Assembly: GCF_004331645.1 (NCBI RefSeq)
Contig: NZ_SJSK01000002.1
Coordinates: 1,054,001 to 1,118,000 of the forward strand
Direction: 5' to 3'
Length of the DNA stretch: 64,000 bases
Origin: Pedobacter frigiditerrae
GTDB taxonomy: Bacteria; Bacteroidota; Bacteroidia; Sphingobacteriales; Sphingobacteriaceae
The stretch's first letter is position 1; each line of letters starts with the position of its first letter. Shown piece after piece: positions 1-8,738 of the stretch. The translations under genes and the position numbers were made by a program. The notes below the pieces were generated by a model, which saw only the letters and a list, made by a program, of their open reading frames with translations, searched no databases and had not been told where the DNA came from.

Positions 1-131
1 TGTTTTTTGACACAAAAAAGAATATTTATATCCGAAATCGGTAATATTTTTTTACAAATACACAAAGCCAGAACATTTTTTGTTGTTTCTTTGTATATTA
101 AAGTGTTTACGCATAAGCTAATCTTTATTAA

Positions 132-866
132 ATGAACTTTACCAATTTTGGCAAATATATATTGCTACTTAAGGCAGTATTCAGAAGACCCGAAAAAACT
201 AAAATATACCTTAAAGCTATTTTTCAACAGATGGATTTTATAGGGGTAGGCTCTTTGGGATTGATCAGCATCATATCTACATTTATTGGAGCAGTAATGA
301 CTTTACAAATCGCCTTCCAATTGGTAAGTGATTTAATCCCTAAAACCATTATTGGTTCTGTAAACCGCGATTCGAGCATTTTAGAATTAAGCCCTACAAT
401 TAGTGCTATTGTTTTGGCAGGTAAGATTGGTTCTGCAATCTCATCAGAAATTGGAACAATGAGAGTAACCGAACAAATAGATGCATTAGAAATTATGGGA
501 ATTAATGCGCCAGGTTATTTAATTTTACCTAAAATATTAGCCGGAATTACAATGGTACCTGTTTTGGTTATTATTTCTATGGTATTGAGTATTGGCGGTG
601 GTTATTTAGGTGGTACATTATCTGGAGCCGTTTCTGCAGCAGAATATATTCAAGGCATTACTACAGACTTTAATCCATATACCATTACCGTTGCTTTAAC
701 CAAAGCATTTGTTTTTGGTTTCATTATTACTTCGGTTCCTGCATACGAGGGTTTTTACGTAAAGGGAGGTGCTTTAGAAGTTGCCCAAGCTAGTACAAGA
801 GCAGTTGTTGTTAGCTGTATAAGTATCTTAGCTTGTGATTACCTTGTAACCCAATTATTATTATGA
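132..866 (+). CDS. mlaE: MlaE-family lipid ABC transporter permease
   Basis: This 244-residue integral membrane protein is the permease of an Mla-type transporter, which moves phospholipids between inner and outer membranes. A short amphipathic N-terminal stretch precedes about five hydrophobic segments. The central run around residues 85-125 contains SPTISAIVLAGKIGSAISSE and the EQIDALEIMGI motif that define the MlaE family. Length is close to the usual 250. The stop overlaps the start of the ATPase gene by 4 bases (ATGA), so the two are translationally coupled. No MlaD-like substrate-binding gene follows, so that partner must lie elsewhere. Bases 1-131 hold an AT-rich leader in which I see no gene. 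Confidence 0.93.
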   Translation: MNFTNFGKYILLLKAVFRRPEKTKIYLKAIFQQMDFIGVGSLGLISIISTFIGAVMTLQIAFQLVSDLIPKTIIGSVNRDSSILELSPTISAIVLAGKIGSAISSEIGTMRVTEQIDALEIMGINAPGYLILPKILAGITMVPVLVIISMVLSIGGGYLGGTLSGAVSAAEYIQGITTDFNPYTITVALTKAFVFGFIITSVPAYEGFYVKGGALEVAQASTRAVVVSCISILACDYLVTQLLL

Positions 867-1615
867 TCGAGATTAAAGATATTCATAAATCGTTTGGTGA
901 TAATGAGGTTTTAAAAGGTATCTCAGGAACATTTAAAGAAGGTGTAACCAATTTAATAATTGGAGGTTCTGGTTCTGGAAAAACTACGCTTTTAAAATGT
1001 ATGATTGGTTTGCATCAACCTGAAGAAGGAAGTGTGCTATACGATAATAGAGAATTTACTCAACTCAGCTTTGAAGAACGCATTGAGATTAGAAAAGAAA
1101 TTGGAATGCTGTTTCAAGGTTCTGCCTTATTTGATTCGATGACAGTTGAAGAAAACATTATGTTTCCTTTAAATATGTTCACAGAACAATCTCGAAGTGA
1201 AAAGTTAGAGCGTGTTAATTTCTGTTTGCAGCGTGTCAATTTAGAGGGGAAAAACAAGTTATTTCCTGCAGAGCTTTCTGGAGGAATGAAAAAACGTGTT
1301 GGTATTGCTCGTGCCATTGCGATGAACCCAAAATATCTTTTTTGCGATGAGCCCAACTCTGGCTTAGATCCAAAAACTTCTATTGTAATTGATGAGTTGA
1401 TTAAAGAATTAACAGAAGAATATAATACAACAACTATTGTGGTAACACATGACATGAACTCTGTAATGGGTATTGGAGATTATATTATTTTCTTACACGA
1501 AGGAAAAAAATTCTGGGAAGGTTCTAATAAAGAAATTGCCAAAACAGATATTGAAGAACTGAATGATTTTGTATTTGCTAGCCGATTCATGAAAGCTGCA
1601 AAAGGCAAATTTTAA
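863..1615 (+). CDS. mlaF: MlaF-family ABC transporter ATPase
   Basis: This 250-residue ATPase energises the MlaE permease encoded just upstream. Walker A is GGSGSGKTT at residues 34-42, the ABC signature is LSGGM around residue 138, and Walker B followed by the D-loop reads YLFCDEPNSGLD. The H-loop histidine lies in VVTHDMNS. All catalytic motifs are intact, so the protein should be active. Its start codon overlaps the permease stop, and the methyltransferase gene begins 17 bases after its own stop, so all three may be one transcript. The MlaF assignment rests on the pairing with MlaE; the ATPase class itself is certain. Confidence 0.93.
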   Translation: MIEIKDIHKSFGDNEVLKGISGTFKEGVTNLIIGGSGSGKTTLLKCMIGLHQPEEGSVLYDNREFTQLSFEERIEIRKEIGMLFQGSALFDSMTVEENIMFPLNMFTEQSRSEKLERVNFCLQRVNLEGKNKLFPAELSGGMKKRVGIARAIAMNPKYLFCDEPNSGLDPKTSIVIDELIKELTEEYNTTTIVVTHDMNSVMGIGDYIIFLHEGKKFWEGSNKEIAKTDIEELNDFVFASRFMKAAKGKF

Positions 1616-1632
1616 TATATACCACACCATTT

Positions 1633-2517
1633 ATGATAAGCCTCTTAACACCAACCCACTGGAAAGATTACGAATTGATAGATTGCGGAGATTTCGAAAA
1701 GCTAGAACGTTTCGGCAATTTGGTACTTTCTCGTCCTGAGCCGCAGGCAGTTTGGAAAAAGATACTATCACCACAGGAGTGGAAGAAAAAAACGCATATT
1801 AATTTTAAAGGTCGCTCTGCAACAAGCGGAGAGTGGATTAAAGCTGATAAAAATATTCCAGACCGCTGGAATGTGAATTATAAAAATGATGACATCAGCA
1901 TTAATTTACGCTTAGGCTTAACTTCATTTAAACACGTTGGTGTTTTTCCAGAGCAAGCAGTTAACTGGGATTATATCTCATCATCAATTAAAAAATTTAA
2001 GACACCTAGTCCGAAAGTACTTAACCTTTTTGCTTATACAGGCGCAGCTTCTTTAGTTGCAAAGGCAGCAGGAGCTGATACCACACACGTTGATTCGATT
2101 AAACAGGTAGTAAACTGGGCAAATGAAAACCAAGAACTATCTAACTTAAAAGATGTACGTTGGGTAGTTGAAGATGCTTTGAAATTTGTTAAAAGAGAAT
2201 TAAAGCGAGGCAAAAAATACAATGGTATTATTTTAGACCCTCCTGCTTTTGGTCACGGGCCAAATGGCGAAAAATGGAAATTAGAAGACCATATCCAAGA
2301 AATGATGCAAGACGTTGTTCAATTATTGGATGAGGAAGAACATTTCTTAATTTTAAATACTTATTCATTAGGTTTCTCTTCGGTAATAGTGGAAAACCTA
2401 ATTAAAACATCTTTCCCGCAAGTTAAAAATCTAGAAACTGGGGAGCTTTATTTACAAGCTACTTCGGGCATTAAATTGCCTTTGGGTGTTTTTGGCAAGT
2501 TTAATAAGTTTAGATAG
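1633..2517 (+). CDS. SAM-dependent methyltransferase, RlmI-like
   Basis: A 294-residue class I SAM-dependent methyltransferase related to the RlmI/RlmK group, which methylates 23S rRNA. The SAM-binding motif I is VLNLFAYTGAAS near residue 135, an acidic residue follows in HVDSIKQ, and the catalytic DPP-type motif is ILDPPAFG near residue 201. There is no N-terminal PUA domain of the kind present in E. coli RlmI, so the target base cannot be assigned from sequence. The ATG lies 17 bases after the mlaF stop, and a strong terminator follows 54 bases downstream. Confidence 0.88.
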   Translation: MISLLTPTHWKDYELIDCGDFEKLERFGNLVLSRPEPQAVWKKILSPQEWKKKTHINFKGRSATSGEWIKADKNIPDRWNVNYKNDDISINLRLGLTSFKHVGVFPEQAVNWDYISSSIKKFKTPSPKVLNLFAYTGAASLVAKAAGADTTHVDSIKQVVNWANENQELSNLKDVRWVVEDALKFVKRELKRGKKYNGIILDPPAFGHGPNGEKWKLEDHIQEMMQDVVQLLDEEEHFLILNTYSLGFSSVIVENLIKTSFPQVKNLETGELYLQATSGIKLPLGVFGKFNKFR

Positions 2518-2570
2518 ATAAAGGAGCAAAGAATAAGGATAAAAGAGTAAAGCCTTAAAGTATAATATTT

Positions 2571-2599
2571 AGCCAACGATGTATTCGTTGGCTTTTTTT
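2571..2599 (+). terminator. Rho-independent terminator after methyltransferase
   Basis: A 9-bp perfect stem (AGCCAACGA / TCGTTGGCT) with a 5-base loop is followed by a run of seven T. It lies 54 bases after the methyltransferase stop and should end the mlaE-mlaF-methyltransferase transcript. Between stop and hairpin is a purine-rich low-complexity stretch that resembles one arm of the repeats found near 43.8 kb and 44.1 kb. Confidence 0.85.
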
Positions 2600-2660
2600 A
2601 TGCGATTTGCGACTTGAAATAGCAGCACTAGATTTCGTTAATTAAAACTAACGATAATCA

Positions 2661-2726
2661 AAATCTTTTTTGTCATCTTAAGCGAGCTCGCACTGAGCGT
2701 AGCCGAAGTGAAGGACAAAAAGATTG
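2661..2726. repeat. Dispersed hairpin repeat (GTCAT...GAAGGAC type)
   Basis: The outer arms AATCTTTTTTGTC and GGACAAAAAGATT are inverted with one unpaired base, and enclose a core with GAGCTCGCACTGAGCG. The core resembles the GTCAT-CTGAGC-GTCGAAGGAC intergenic element common in Bacteroidota; another form lies near 48378. The gene-free stretch 2600-2882 otherwise holds only this repeat, short A/T-rich sequence and the terminator at its right end. Confidence 0.6.
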
Positions 2727-2827
2727 GAATGGGTAATTCCAAAGAGTCCCTTTGTGCAATCGCTGCTATGAAATACTAACGTTGTTTTTCTAATTAGAAT
2801 TAAGGATTACAATCCCCTTTTAATAGG

Positions 2828-2853
2828 AAAGGCTTCCGAATCCTCGAAAGCCT
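2828..2853 (-). terminator. Probable terminator of haem-uptake operon
   Basis: Read on the minus strand, AGGCTTTCGA pairs with TTCGGAAGCCT with minor mismatches, followed by TTTCC. It lies 30 bases beyond the HmuY-like stop. The T-run is short, so termination may be weak. Confidence 0.5.
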
Positions 2854-2882
2854 AGCTCCTAAACAAAACATAACCAAATGTA

Positions 2883-3929
2883 TTATCCTTTTTTAACCAG
2901 TTTATATTCGATAACAGGTTTACCGCGTTCTCCGCCATCACCCGATATATAACTGTTAAATTTCAATTTGTAAATGTTGCCATTACTATCTTTTACAACA
3001 TAAAATGAGTCTGTTTTAACTCCACCTCCAACACCTGTTTGACTTGGAGCAGTTCTCCATTTTGTTCCTATAACATCTTTTGCAGATGAAAATGTTAAGG
3101 CGGCAATATCTGCTTCTGCAAATGCAGCATAAGTTTTTGTGGCAGTAAGAACCTGCACCGCAGAAACTCCAGATAATGTATTTAGTGATATAAAATCTTG
3201 AACCCAATATGGAGAGCCTAAGCCTGAATTGTATGTAGAATAACTCCAAGAGATATCCCAATTAGTTTTTTCTGGCTCTACACTAACTATTTTATTATTC
3301 TCTAAAGACACGAATGTTAAATTAAATCTAGAGTCTTTAGGGACATCTAATGTTTTAATTACGGTTTCTCCAAGCTTTGCATATTGTACCTTATAACCAG
3401 TACCTGAACGAGTAACTTTAATTTTAAACCATTTATCACGCTCTTTATTTCCTTCATAGCTCAACAAGAAAACTTTGTTACTCGCATCAGTGACACTTAT
3501 TTCATCCCTAATGGCAGTTTTTGTAATGTCTCCATCCCAACTATCTGCCAAGCTAATTGTATTTGGATCAAGTATATCATGGTTTAAATTAACTGTTGTA
3601 CCAGGATCCCCAATAGTAACAGTATTAATGTCAGTTTTATTGGTTACAACAGCTGTAGTTTGATAAGAAGCATTTAATACTACTTTAAATTTAGAGTCAG
3701 AAGTAAGGGCAAGGTTCCAAGATTTTCTATCTGCTTTAGTTGCTTTATCAGCGCTAAAATCAACAAATACAATATTTGCGTAGTTGGAAGCATCTGTTTT
3801 ACCTTCCATTGTTAGCGTACTACCATCAGATGGTGGCGCAACAATAATAGGTTCTTCCTTACTTTTTTTACAAGCTGTAAATGTAATTGCCAATAATGCA
3901 ATCGCGACGAATGAGTTAAGTTTATTCAT
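2883..3929 (-). CDS. HmuY-family haem-binding lipoprotein
   Basis: A 348-residue predicted surface lipoprotein: the signal sequence ends in TFTAC with the lipidated Cys at residue 20. The rest is beta-rich with repeated patterns such as NWDISWSY and SWNLALTS, as in HmuY-family proteins that take haem from host or environmental haemoproteins and pass it to a TonB-dependent receptor. It is longer than Porphyromonas HmuY, consistent with a duplicated or extended beta domain. It starts 23 bases after the receptor gene, so the two form an operon. The family call is by overall pattern and context; haem as ligand is an inference. Confidence 0.78.
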   Translation of the reverse strand: MNKLNSFVAIALLAITFTACKKSKEEPIIVAPPSDGSTLTMEGKTDASNYANIVFVDFSADKATKADRKSWNLALTSDSKFKVVLNASYQTTAVVTNKTDINTVTIGDPGTTVNLNHDILDPNTISLADSWDGDITKTAIRDEISVTDASNKVFLLSYEGNKERDKWFKIKVTRSGTGYKVQYAKLGETVIKTLDVPKDSRFNLTFVSLENNKIVSVEPEKTNWDISWSYSTYNSGLGSPYWVQDFISLNTLSGVSAVQVLTATKTYAAFAEADIAALTFSSAKDVIGTKWRTAPSQTGVGGGVKTDSFYVVKDSNGNIYKLKFNSYISGDGGERGKPVIEYKLVKKG

Positions 3930-3952
3930 TTCTATTTGAGTTAAATATATAT

Positions 3953-6277
3953 TTAAAAAGCCCCTTTAGGGGTTTGGGGGTTATTCCAGTTAAAAGTTAT
4001 GCCTAGTACATACGAACGACCATAGCTATATGAAACACTTGCGCCACCTGTACTATGTGCACCATTGCTTGCGGTAGATGTATTTGTGAGTTGTGTTACA
4101 TCAAATATGTTTTTAACACCAGCATTTAATGTGATATATTTATAAATGATTTTGTTAAGCATTAAATCTGCCCAACTAAAATCTCCTATTTTAACAACTC
4201 TTGGGGTTTGTACACCACCAACCATTGTTAATTGATAACCTGGTCTTTTGCCGGTGTATTTGTAGAATAAGCTTACGCTTCCATTAATTTTAGGGAAATT
4301 GTAAACTACGTTTCCGTTAATTTCTGGCGCCCACATGAACTCTGCTACATCTAACGATTCTTTATTTACCAATAAATTATTATACCTACCGATGTAAGAA
4401 ACACCAAGATTTAATTGTAAATTTTTAAGAATGAAAGTATTATCTAACGTACCGCCAATTGTTTTATATCTAGAAACATTAATTAATGTGGTTATAGAAG
4501 AATTTGCAGGGTCCATACCGAAATCAATTCTATTGGTAAAAAGATTATAAAAACCTGTTGCCGTACTTCTAAACTGCAGATCATCTTTTTGTATACCTGC
4601 CCAAACCAATGATGTATTGAAACTATGAGATTGTTCTGCCTTTAAATTTTCGTTACCTCTAATCGAATGACTGGCATCAAAGAAATCATAATACAATTCT
4701 CTTAAAGCTGGTGCTCTAAATCCTCTTGCATAAGATAGGCGCAAGTCGAAGTTTTTTGTTAATCCGAATTTGATATTTAGAGATGGAATTACTGCTGGTG
4801 CATCATAAACAGAGTTTTTGATAAACCTAACTCCAGGGCGAATGTTAATGCTTTCTGTCGGTCTAACTTCCGCCGATGCGAAAAATGCGTAGTCATTGAT
4901 AACTGGTGTGCCTTTAATCCTTTGTCCACTCGCAGCATCTCTGTTATATTCAAAACCAGGTTGAATAGAAATCAATTTATGGGCAAAGTATTGCGCAGTT
5001 AGCCTTACACTTGTTCCATTAAATTTGGCAACATCTTGCTCTCCAGCATCTGTAGAAAGTTGTTCTGCACCAGTAGTATAATCGTGAATAACAGACTTAG
5101 TTGCTCTCTGTAAATCTGTATAACCAACAATAGCGTTTAATTCTAACTCTTTAGAGAACCTATATTCAGATTGAATTTGATTTGTGTAACGTTTTGTAGT
5201 ATAGGTTTGTAATTTGCCTTTATAGTTATTTGGGTTGATGCCCAATCTGGTATCTATTGTTTCTTTTAAGCCATCTAGGCGATACCAAATATTAAAATTA
5301 TTATTTCTGTAAACGATTTTGGTATTTCCTAAAAACTGTTCTTTTGGTTTCCATCTGTTAGTTGCAGCATTTACCTCTGCAGTTGTGGCTGTTTTTGGCG
5401 CTAAATTCCAGCCACCAAATTCATTGTGACTAACACCTGCCAAAGCGCTCCAACCTTTATTTTGCCAACTTGCACTTAAATTTTGATTGTGTACACCACT
5501 ACCACCAAATGCTTCGTACTCTTTACCAGCAGTTTCCTCCTGCACCCTTGCCGAAACATTTAATAATGATTTACCCGCATTTTTTGTAATGATATTAATT
5601 ACACCCGCTAATGCATCAGTTCCGTAAACAACAGAAACCGGACCTTCAACAATTTCTATTCTTTCAACAGTGTTGATGTCTATTTGATTTAAACTTTCTC
5701 TGCTATCAGAACGGTCTACCATTGGTACACCATCTAAAAGGATTTTGATGTTTCTACCACTCATCCCCATTAACTCAACATCTGTTGTACCTAAAGTTAA
5801 ATCGTTATTAAAGCGGAAACCAAGCTCAGTATTTAAAACCTGCTGTACATTAGTTGCTGATCTTAATCTAATTTTTTCTGCACTAATGGTTTTAACATTG
5901 TAAACAGAGTTCTTCATAGATTGTGGACCATACTGAGCAGTTACCACAACTTCTTTTAAATCGTAAGCCTTTTCTTTTAAGGTAATTGTTGGTATGGCTA
6001 ACTGATTATCGCTAACCTCGATATTTTGTTCTAATGTAGAAGCACCAGATCTTACGATTAATTGCTTGTTGCCAACAGTCGATAATATCTTAAAAGAACC
6101 ATCACTTTGAGTAAAGGCAATGCTTTTTGATTCTTTAATCGATATCAACAAACCAGCAGCAGGTAAACCATCAGCAGTCAACACCTTACCTGTAATAATT
6201 AAGCCCTTACCTTGTTGTTGTGCGATAGCACAGTTTATACAAATTAGAAATAAAATAGAAAATAAATATATTCTCAT
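3953..6277 (-). CDS. TonB-dependent receptor, HmuR-like
   Basis: A 774-residue outer-membrane TonB-dependent receptor. A signal peptide (residues 1-19) is followed by a carboxypeptidase-like regulatory domain (about 25-100), then a plug domain with NVQQVLNTELG, LLDGVPMVD and VERIEIVEGPVSVVYGTDA, and a 22-strand barrel with many YNF and RYN turns. It is the first gene of an operon with a HmuY-like lipoprotein, so haem or another iron source is the likely substrate. Two Fur-like boxes lie immediately upstream. The barrel would normally end at the aromatic strand YVLGITFNW; a 10-residue tail NNPQTPKGAF beyond it is encoded by a repeat-like hairpin sequence. Confidence 0.9.
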   Translation of the reverse strand: MRIYLFSILFLICINCAIAQQQGKGLIITGKVLTADGLPAAGLLISIKESKSIAFTQSDGSFKILSTVGNKQLIVRSGASTLEQNIEVSDNQLAIPTITLKEKAYDLKEVVVTAQYGPQSMKNSVYNVKTISAEKIRLRSATNVQQVLNTELGFRFNNDLTLGTTDVELMGMSGRNIKILLDGVPMVDRSDSRESLNQIDINTVERIEIVEGPVSVVYGTDALAGVINIITKNAGKSLLNVSARVQEETAGKEYEAFGGSGVHNQNLSASWQNKGWSALAGVSHNEFGGWNLAPKTATTAEVNAATNRWKPKEQFLGNTKIVYRNNNFNIWYRLDGLKETIDTRLGINPNNYKGKLQTYTTKRYTNQIQSEYRFSKELELNAIVGYTDLQRATKSVIHDYTTGAEQLSTDAGEQDVAKFNGTSVRLTAQYFAHKLISIQPGFEYNRDAASGQRIKGTPVINDYAFFASAEVRPTESINIRPGVRFIKNSVYDAPAVIPSLNIKFGLTKNFDLRLSYARGFRAPALRELYYDFFDASHSIRGNENLKAEQSHSFNTSLVWAGIQKDDLQFRSTATGFYNLFTNRIDFGMDPANSSITTLINVSRYKTIGGTLDNTFILKNLQLNLGVSYIGRYNNLLVNKESLDVAEFMWAPEINGNVVYNFPKINGSVSLFYKYTGKRPGYQLTMVGGVQTPRVVKIGDFSWADLMLNKIIYKYITLNAGVKNIFDVTQLTNTSTASNGAHSTGGASVSYSYGRSYVLGITFNWNNPQTPKGAF

Positions 6278-6283
6278 TGACGC

Positions 6284-6347
6284 TATTTAGAATGATTTCA
6301 AATAATACAGCAATGATATAACTTATTTAGACTAATTACAAATAATA
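6284..6347. promoter_or_regulatory. Two direct copies of a Fur-like operator box
   Basis: Two 24-base boxes at 6284-6307 and 6324-6347 share 21 of 24 bases. Each begins TATTTAG and ends CAAATAATA around an ATT core, giving the imperfect dyad (ATTT...AAAT) expected of Fur operators. Their starts are exactly 40 bases apart, close to four helical turns, so bound dimers would lie on one face. They sit 7 to 70 bases before the receptor start. The Fur assignment is by resemblance; the repeat itself is directly visible. Confidence 0.68.
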
Positions 6348-6504
6348 TTCAACAATAAGCTGCAAGTACCTAAAAACGAGGATTTTTGATATTGATAACT
6401 ATATGTAGTATAGCAAAAGATTTGAGTGTTGAATTTTTATAGCCTTTTATTAACAAAATGTTAATGTGTTGATAATTATACGACCAGTCTCAAATGAAAT
6501 GACG

Positions 6505-6512
6505 TATTTTTG
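6505..6512 (+). promoter_or_regulatory. Possible -7 box TATTTTTG
   Basis: TATTTTTG fits the Bacteroidota -7 consensus TAnnTTTG and lies 42 bases before the start of the lipoprotein gene at 6554. No convincing -33 TTG is found at the right spacing, so this is tentative. Confidence 0.35.
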
Positions 6513-6553
6513 AATTCGGACAAGAAAAACTAAAATAAAACAACCATTTATCT

Positions 6554-7588
6554 ATGAAACTTACAAAAATTGCTGGTGCTGTGCTGATAGGAATAGCTAC
6601 AATTAGCACATTCGCTTATTGCACTTCTGACGCTAAAAAGGCCGGAGATAAGAAGGCGGCAAATGACACTACTAAAGTTGAAGAAGAAAATTTGCGTGCA
6701 CCAGTTGATACTGCAAAGTACGACCAAATTATTAAAAAATTAGCGAATGGTGACACTACAGGTAAGTGGCCAGTAAAAAATCAACCCTATCCATTAGACG
6801 GCGCAATTTTACCTTTTAAACGCATAGTTGTTTATTATGGAAACTTACACTCAAAAAAAATGGGTGCTTTAGGGGAATATGCACCTAAAGAAATGTGGTC
6901 TCGCTTAAATAAAGAGATTAAACATTGGGAAAAAGTAGACCCATCTACTCCAGTACAAGCAGGTTTACATTACATTGCAGCAGTTGCTAGTGGAACTCCA
7001 GGAAAAGACGGCAAATACATTAATAGGATGGGCAATAAGCAAATCGACTCTGTGTTGAAAATTGCAAAAATGCGTCCAAACACAATTGTGTTTTTAGATT
7101 TACAAGTTGCGTTAAGTAATATTAAAGCAGAACTTCCTCATATTGCGAAATATTTAGAAATGCCTAATGTACACTTAGGTATCGACCCAGAATTCTCTAT
7201 GAAGGATGGTTCTTTACCAGGCAAAAAAATTGGAACTTATGATGCTGCTGATTTAAATTATGTTACTGGCTATTTAGCGGATATCGTTAAAAAACATAAC
7301 TTAACCCCTAAGGTTTTTGTTGTACATCGTTTCACCAAAAAGATGGTTACAAACTATAAAAGCATCAAGTTAAGACCAGAAGTTCAAATCGTTATGCACA
7401 TGGATGGCTGGGGCGAACCAGATTTGAAACTAGGTACTTACCGTCACTTTATTTTTGGCGAACCTGTTCAATTTACTGGATTTAAATTGTTCTATAAAAA
7501 CGATTTGAAAAAAGCGCCAAACCGCTTAATGACACCAGAAGAATTGATGAAACTAAAACCAATCCCTAGTTATATTCAATATCAATAA
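6554..7588 (+). CDS. Putative exported protein, possibly TIM-barrel-like
   Basis: A 344-residue protein of unknown function. The N-terminus is a signal sequence; Cys23 could be lipidated, but the preceding FAY is a poor lipobox. A charged linker runs to about residue 50. The main domain alternates hydrophobic strands and helices, with conserved-looking strand ends VVYYGN, IVFLDLQ, HLGIDPEF, VFVVHRF and VIMHMDGWG. This spacing of acidic and His residues at strand ends suggests a TIM barrel, possibly a hydrolase; this is inference only. It is transcribed alone, divergent from the haem operon, and ends at a strong bidirectional terminator. Shared control by the Fur-like boxes 200 bases upstream is possible but unproven. 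Confidence 0.75.
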   Translation: MKLTKIAGAVLIGIATISTFAYCTSDAKKAGDKKAANDTTKVEEENLRAPVDTAKYDQIIKKLANGDTTGKWPVKNQPYPLDGAILPFKRIVVYYGNLHSKKMGALGEYAPKEMWSRLNKEIKHWEKVDPSTPVQAGLHYIAAVASGTPGKDGKYINRMGNKQIDSVLKIAKMRPNTIVFLDLQVALSNIKAELPHIAKYLEMPNVHLGIDPEFSMKDGSLPGKKIGTYDAADLNYVTGYLADIVKKHNLTPKVFVVHRFTKKMVTNYKSIKLRPEVQIVMHMDGWGEPDLKLGTYRHFIFGEPVQFTGFKLFYKNDLKKAPNRLMTPEELMKLKPIPSYIQYQ

Positions 7589-7610
7589 TTGAAAAAGAAA
7601 TACCAAAAAA

Positions 7611-7639
7611 GGGCTTCGAGAATTCTCGAAGCCTTTTTT
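7611..7639. terminator. Bidirectional terminator between convergent genes
   Basis: A perfect 9-bp stem GGCTTCGAG / CTCGAAGCC with an AATT loop is flanked by A-run and T-run, so it can work on both strands. It separates the lipoprotein gene (plus) and the flavoprotein gene (minus), which converge here. Confidence 0.9.
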
Positions 7640-7647
7640 GTTTTAAG

Positions 7648-8736
7648 CTAATCCTCAAATGTTAAGAGAGAATGTTGGCTTGCCGTATGTATATCTCGCC
7701 AAACTCTATTAATTTCTGATTCTTTTTTTGCTGCCTCTAATCCGCAATAAGGATAAAGTGTGTCGGTAATCTTTCTGCTTGTATGGGCTAACTTTCTACT
7801 TGCCAAGCTTACGTTTTTAAGCAGACTTTCACCAATAGATTTTTTGTTCATCAAACTTACCCATGAGAAATCGAATGCTTCATAAAACTCATTTCGAGCT
7901 TGCTCAAATTCCATTTTACAACGCTTAAATTCTATATCAAAATAAAGTAATTGACTTTCCTTATAACGTTTTATTCCTGTTCTTCCATAAAAAAACGCTT
8001 CTGTTAGCTGCAGAAAATGCTTAGCCATGCCAGCACTATTTACAGCTAAAGTGGTTTCTGCCAATTGCAAAAATGGATAATCGAACCCAGGGATATCAAC
8101 TTTTATATCCTTATTTATTTGAAAAGTTCTGTTTAATGGCACTTGCAAATTCTTAGCTTCAAATGCGTGGCTGCCTGTAGCAATTAAACCAAAATAAGAC
8201 CAACCTGGTAAAATGGTTATTTCATCCTTAAATAAAATAAAAGATTTAATTACTTGTTCTCCCTCATCTGATAAAATAGGAGAACCATCTTCATTTTGCA
8301 AATTACAGTTTGCTGTAAATATAGTAGCGTGTAGTGCGCCACTAGCATAGTTCCAATGACCATTTACAACATACCCTTGCTCTGCTTTAACAGCTGTTCC
8401 TCCTACTGCCCCACTACCTGCAAAACAAACCTCCCTATTAGCAAAAACTTCCTTGGCTAATGCTGGATCCAAAAAACCTGCAAACCAACCAGCGCCACTA
8501 CAAAGTGTAACCGTCCATCCTAAACTGCCATCTAAATAAGCCAACTCTTCTAGTAGTCTTAAAATTTCGGGAAGTATTCTAGCTGGTCCACCATAAACTT
8601 TTGGCACGTATAGCTTGAACCATTCTTGCTGATAGGTTATCTCTAATATATCTGGATGCAATTTTCCAAGCTGCTCTGAGGCAGATGCTAATTCGACTAC
8701 GATTTCTTGCCAAGCTTTTTCTTTATTGATTTCCAT
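7648..8736 (-). CDS. Acyl-CoA-dehydrogenase-like flavoprotein in TPP operon
   Basis: A protein of about 362 residues with the acyl-CoA dehydrogenase fold: helical N-terminal part with LYVPKVYGGP, a middle beta domain with GGTAVKAEQGYVVNGHWNYASG, and a helical C-terminal domain ending in the HTASQHSLLTF region. This arrangement is shared with flavin-dependent monooxygenases (HpaB/DszC type), so it need not act on acyl-CoA. I place the start at 8736, two bases after the transporter stop; a longer reading from 8784 would add 16 residues overlapping that gene. The tight spacing puts it under the TPP riboswitch upstream, suggesting a role in thiamine or thiamine-precursor salvage. Substrate unknown. 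Confidence 0.82.
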   Translation of the reverse strand: MEINKEKAWQEIVVELASASEQLGKLHPDILEITYQQEWFKLYVPKVYGGPARILPEILRLLEELAYLDGSLGWTVTLCSGAGWFAGFLDPALAKEVFANREVCFAGSGAVGGTAVKAEQGYVVNGHWNYASGALHATIFTANCNLQNEDGSPILSDEGEQVIKSFILFKDEITILPGWSYFGLIATGSHAFEAKNLQVPLNRTFQINKDIKVDIPGFDYPFLQLAETTLAVNSAGMAKHFLQLTEAFFYGRTGIKRYKESQLLYFDIEFKRCKMEFEQARNEFYEAFDFSWVSLMNKKSIGESLLKNVSLASRKLAHTSRKITDTLYPYCGLEAAKKESEINRVWRDIHTASQHSLLTFED

Positions 8737-8738
8737 AA

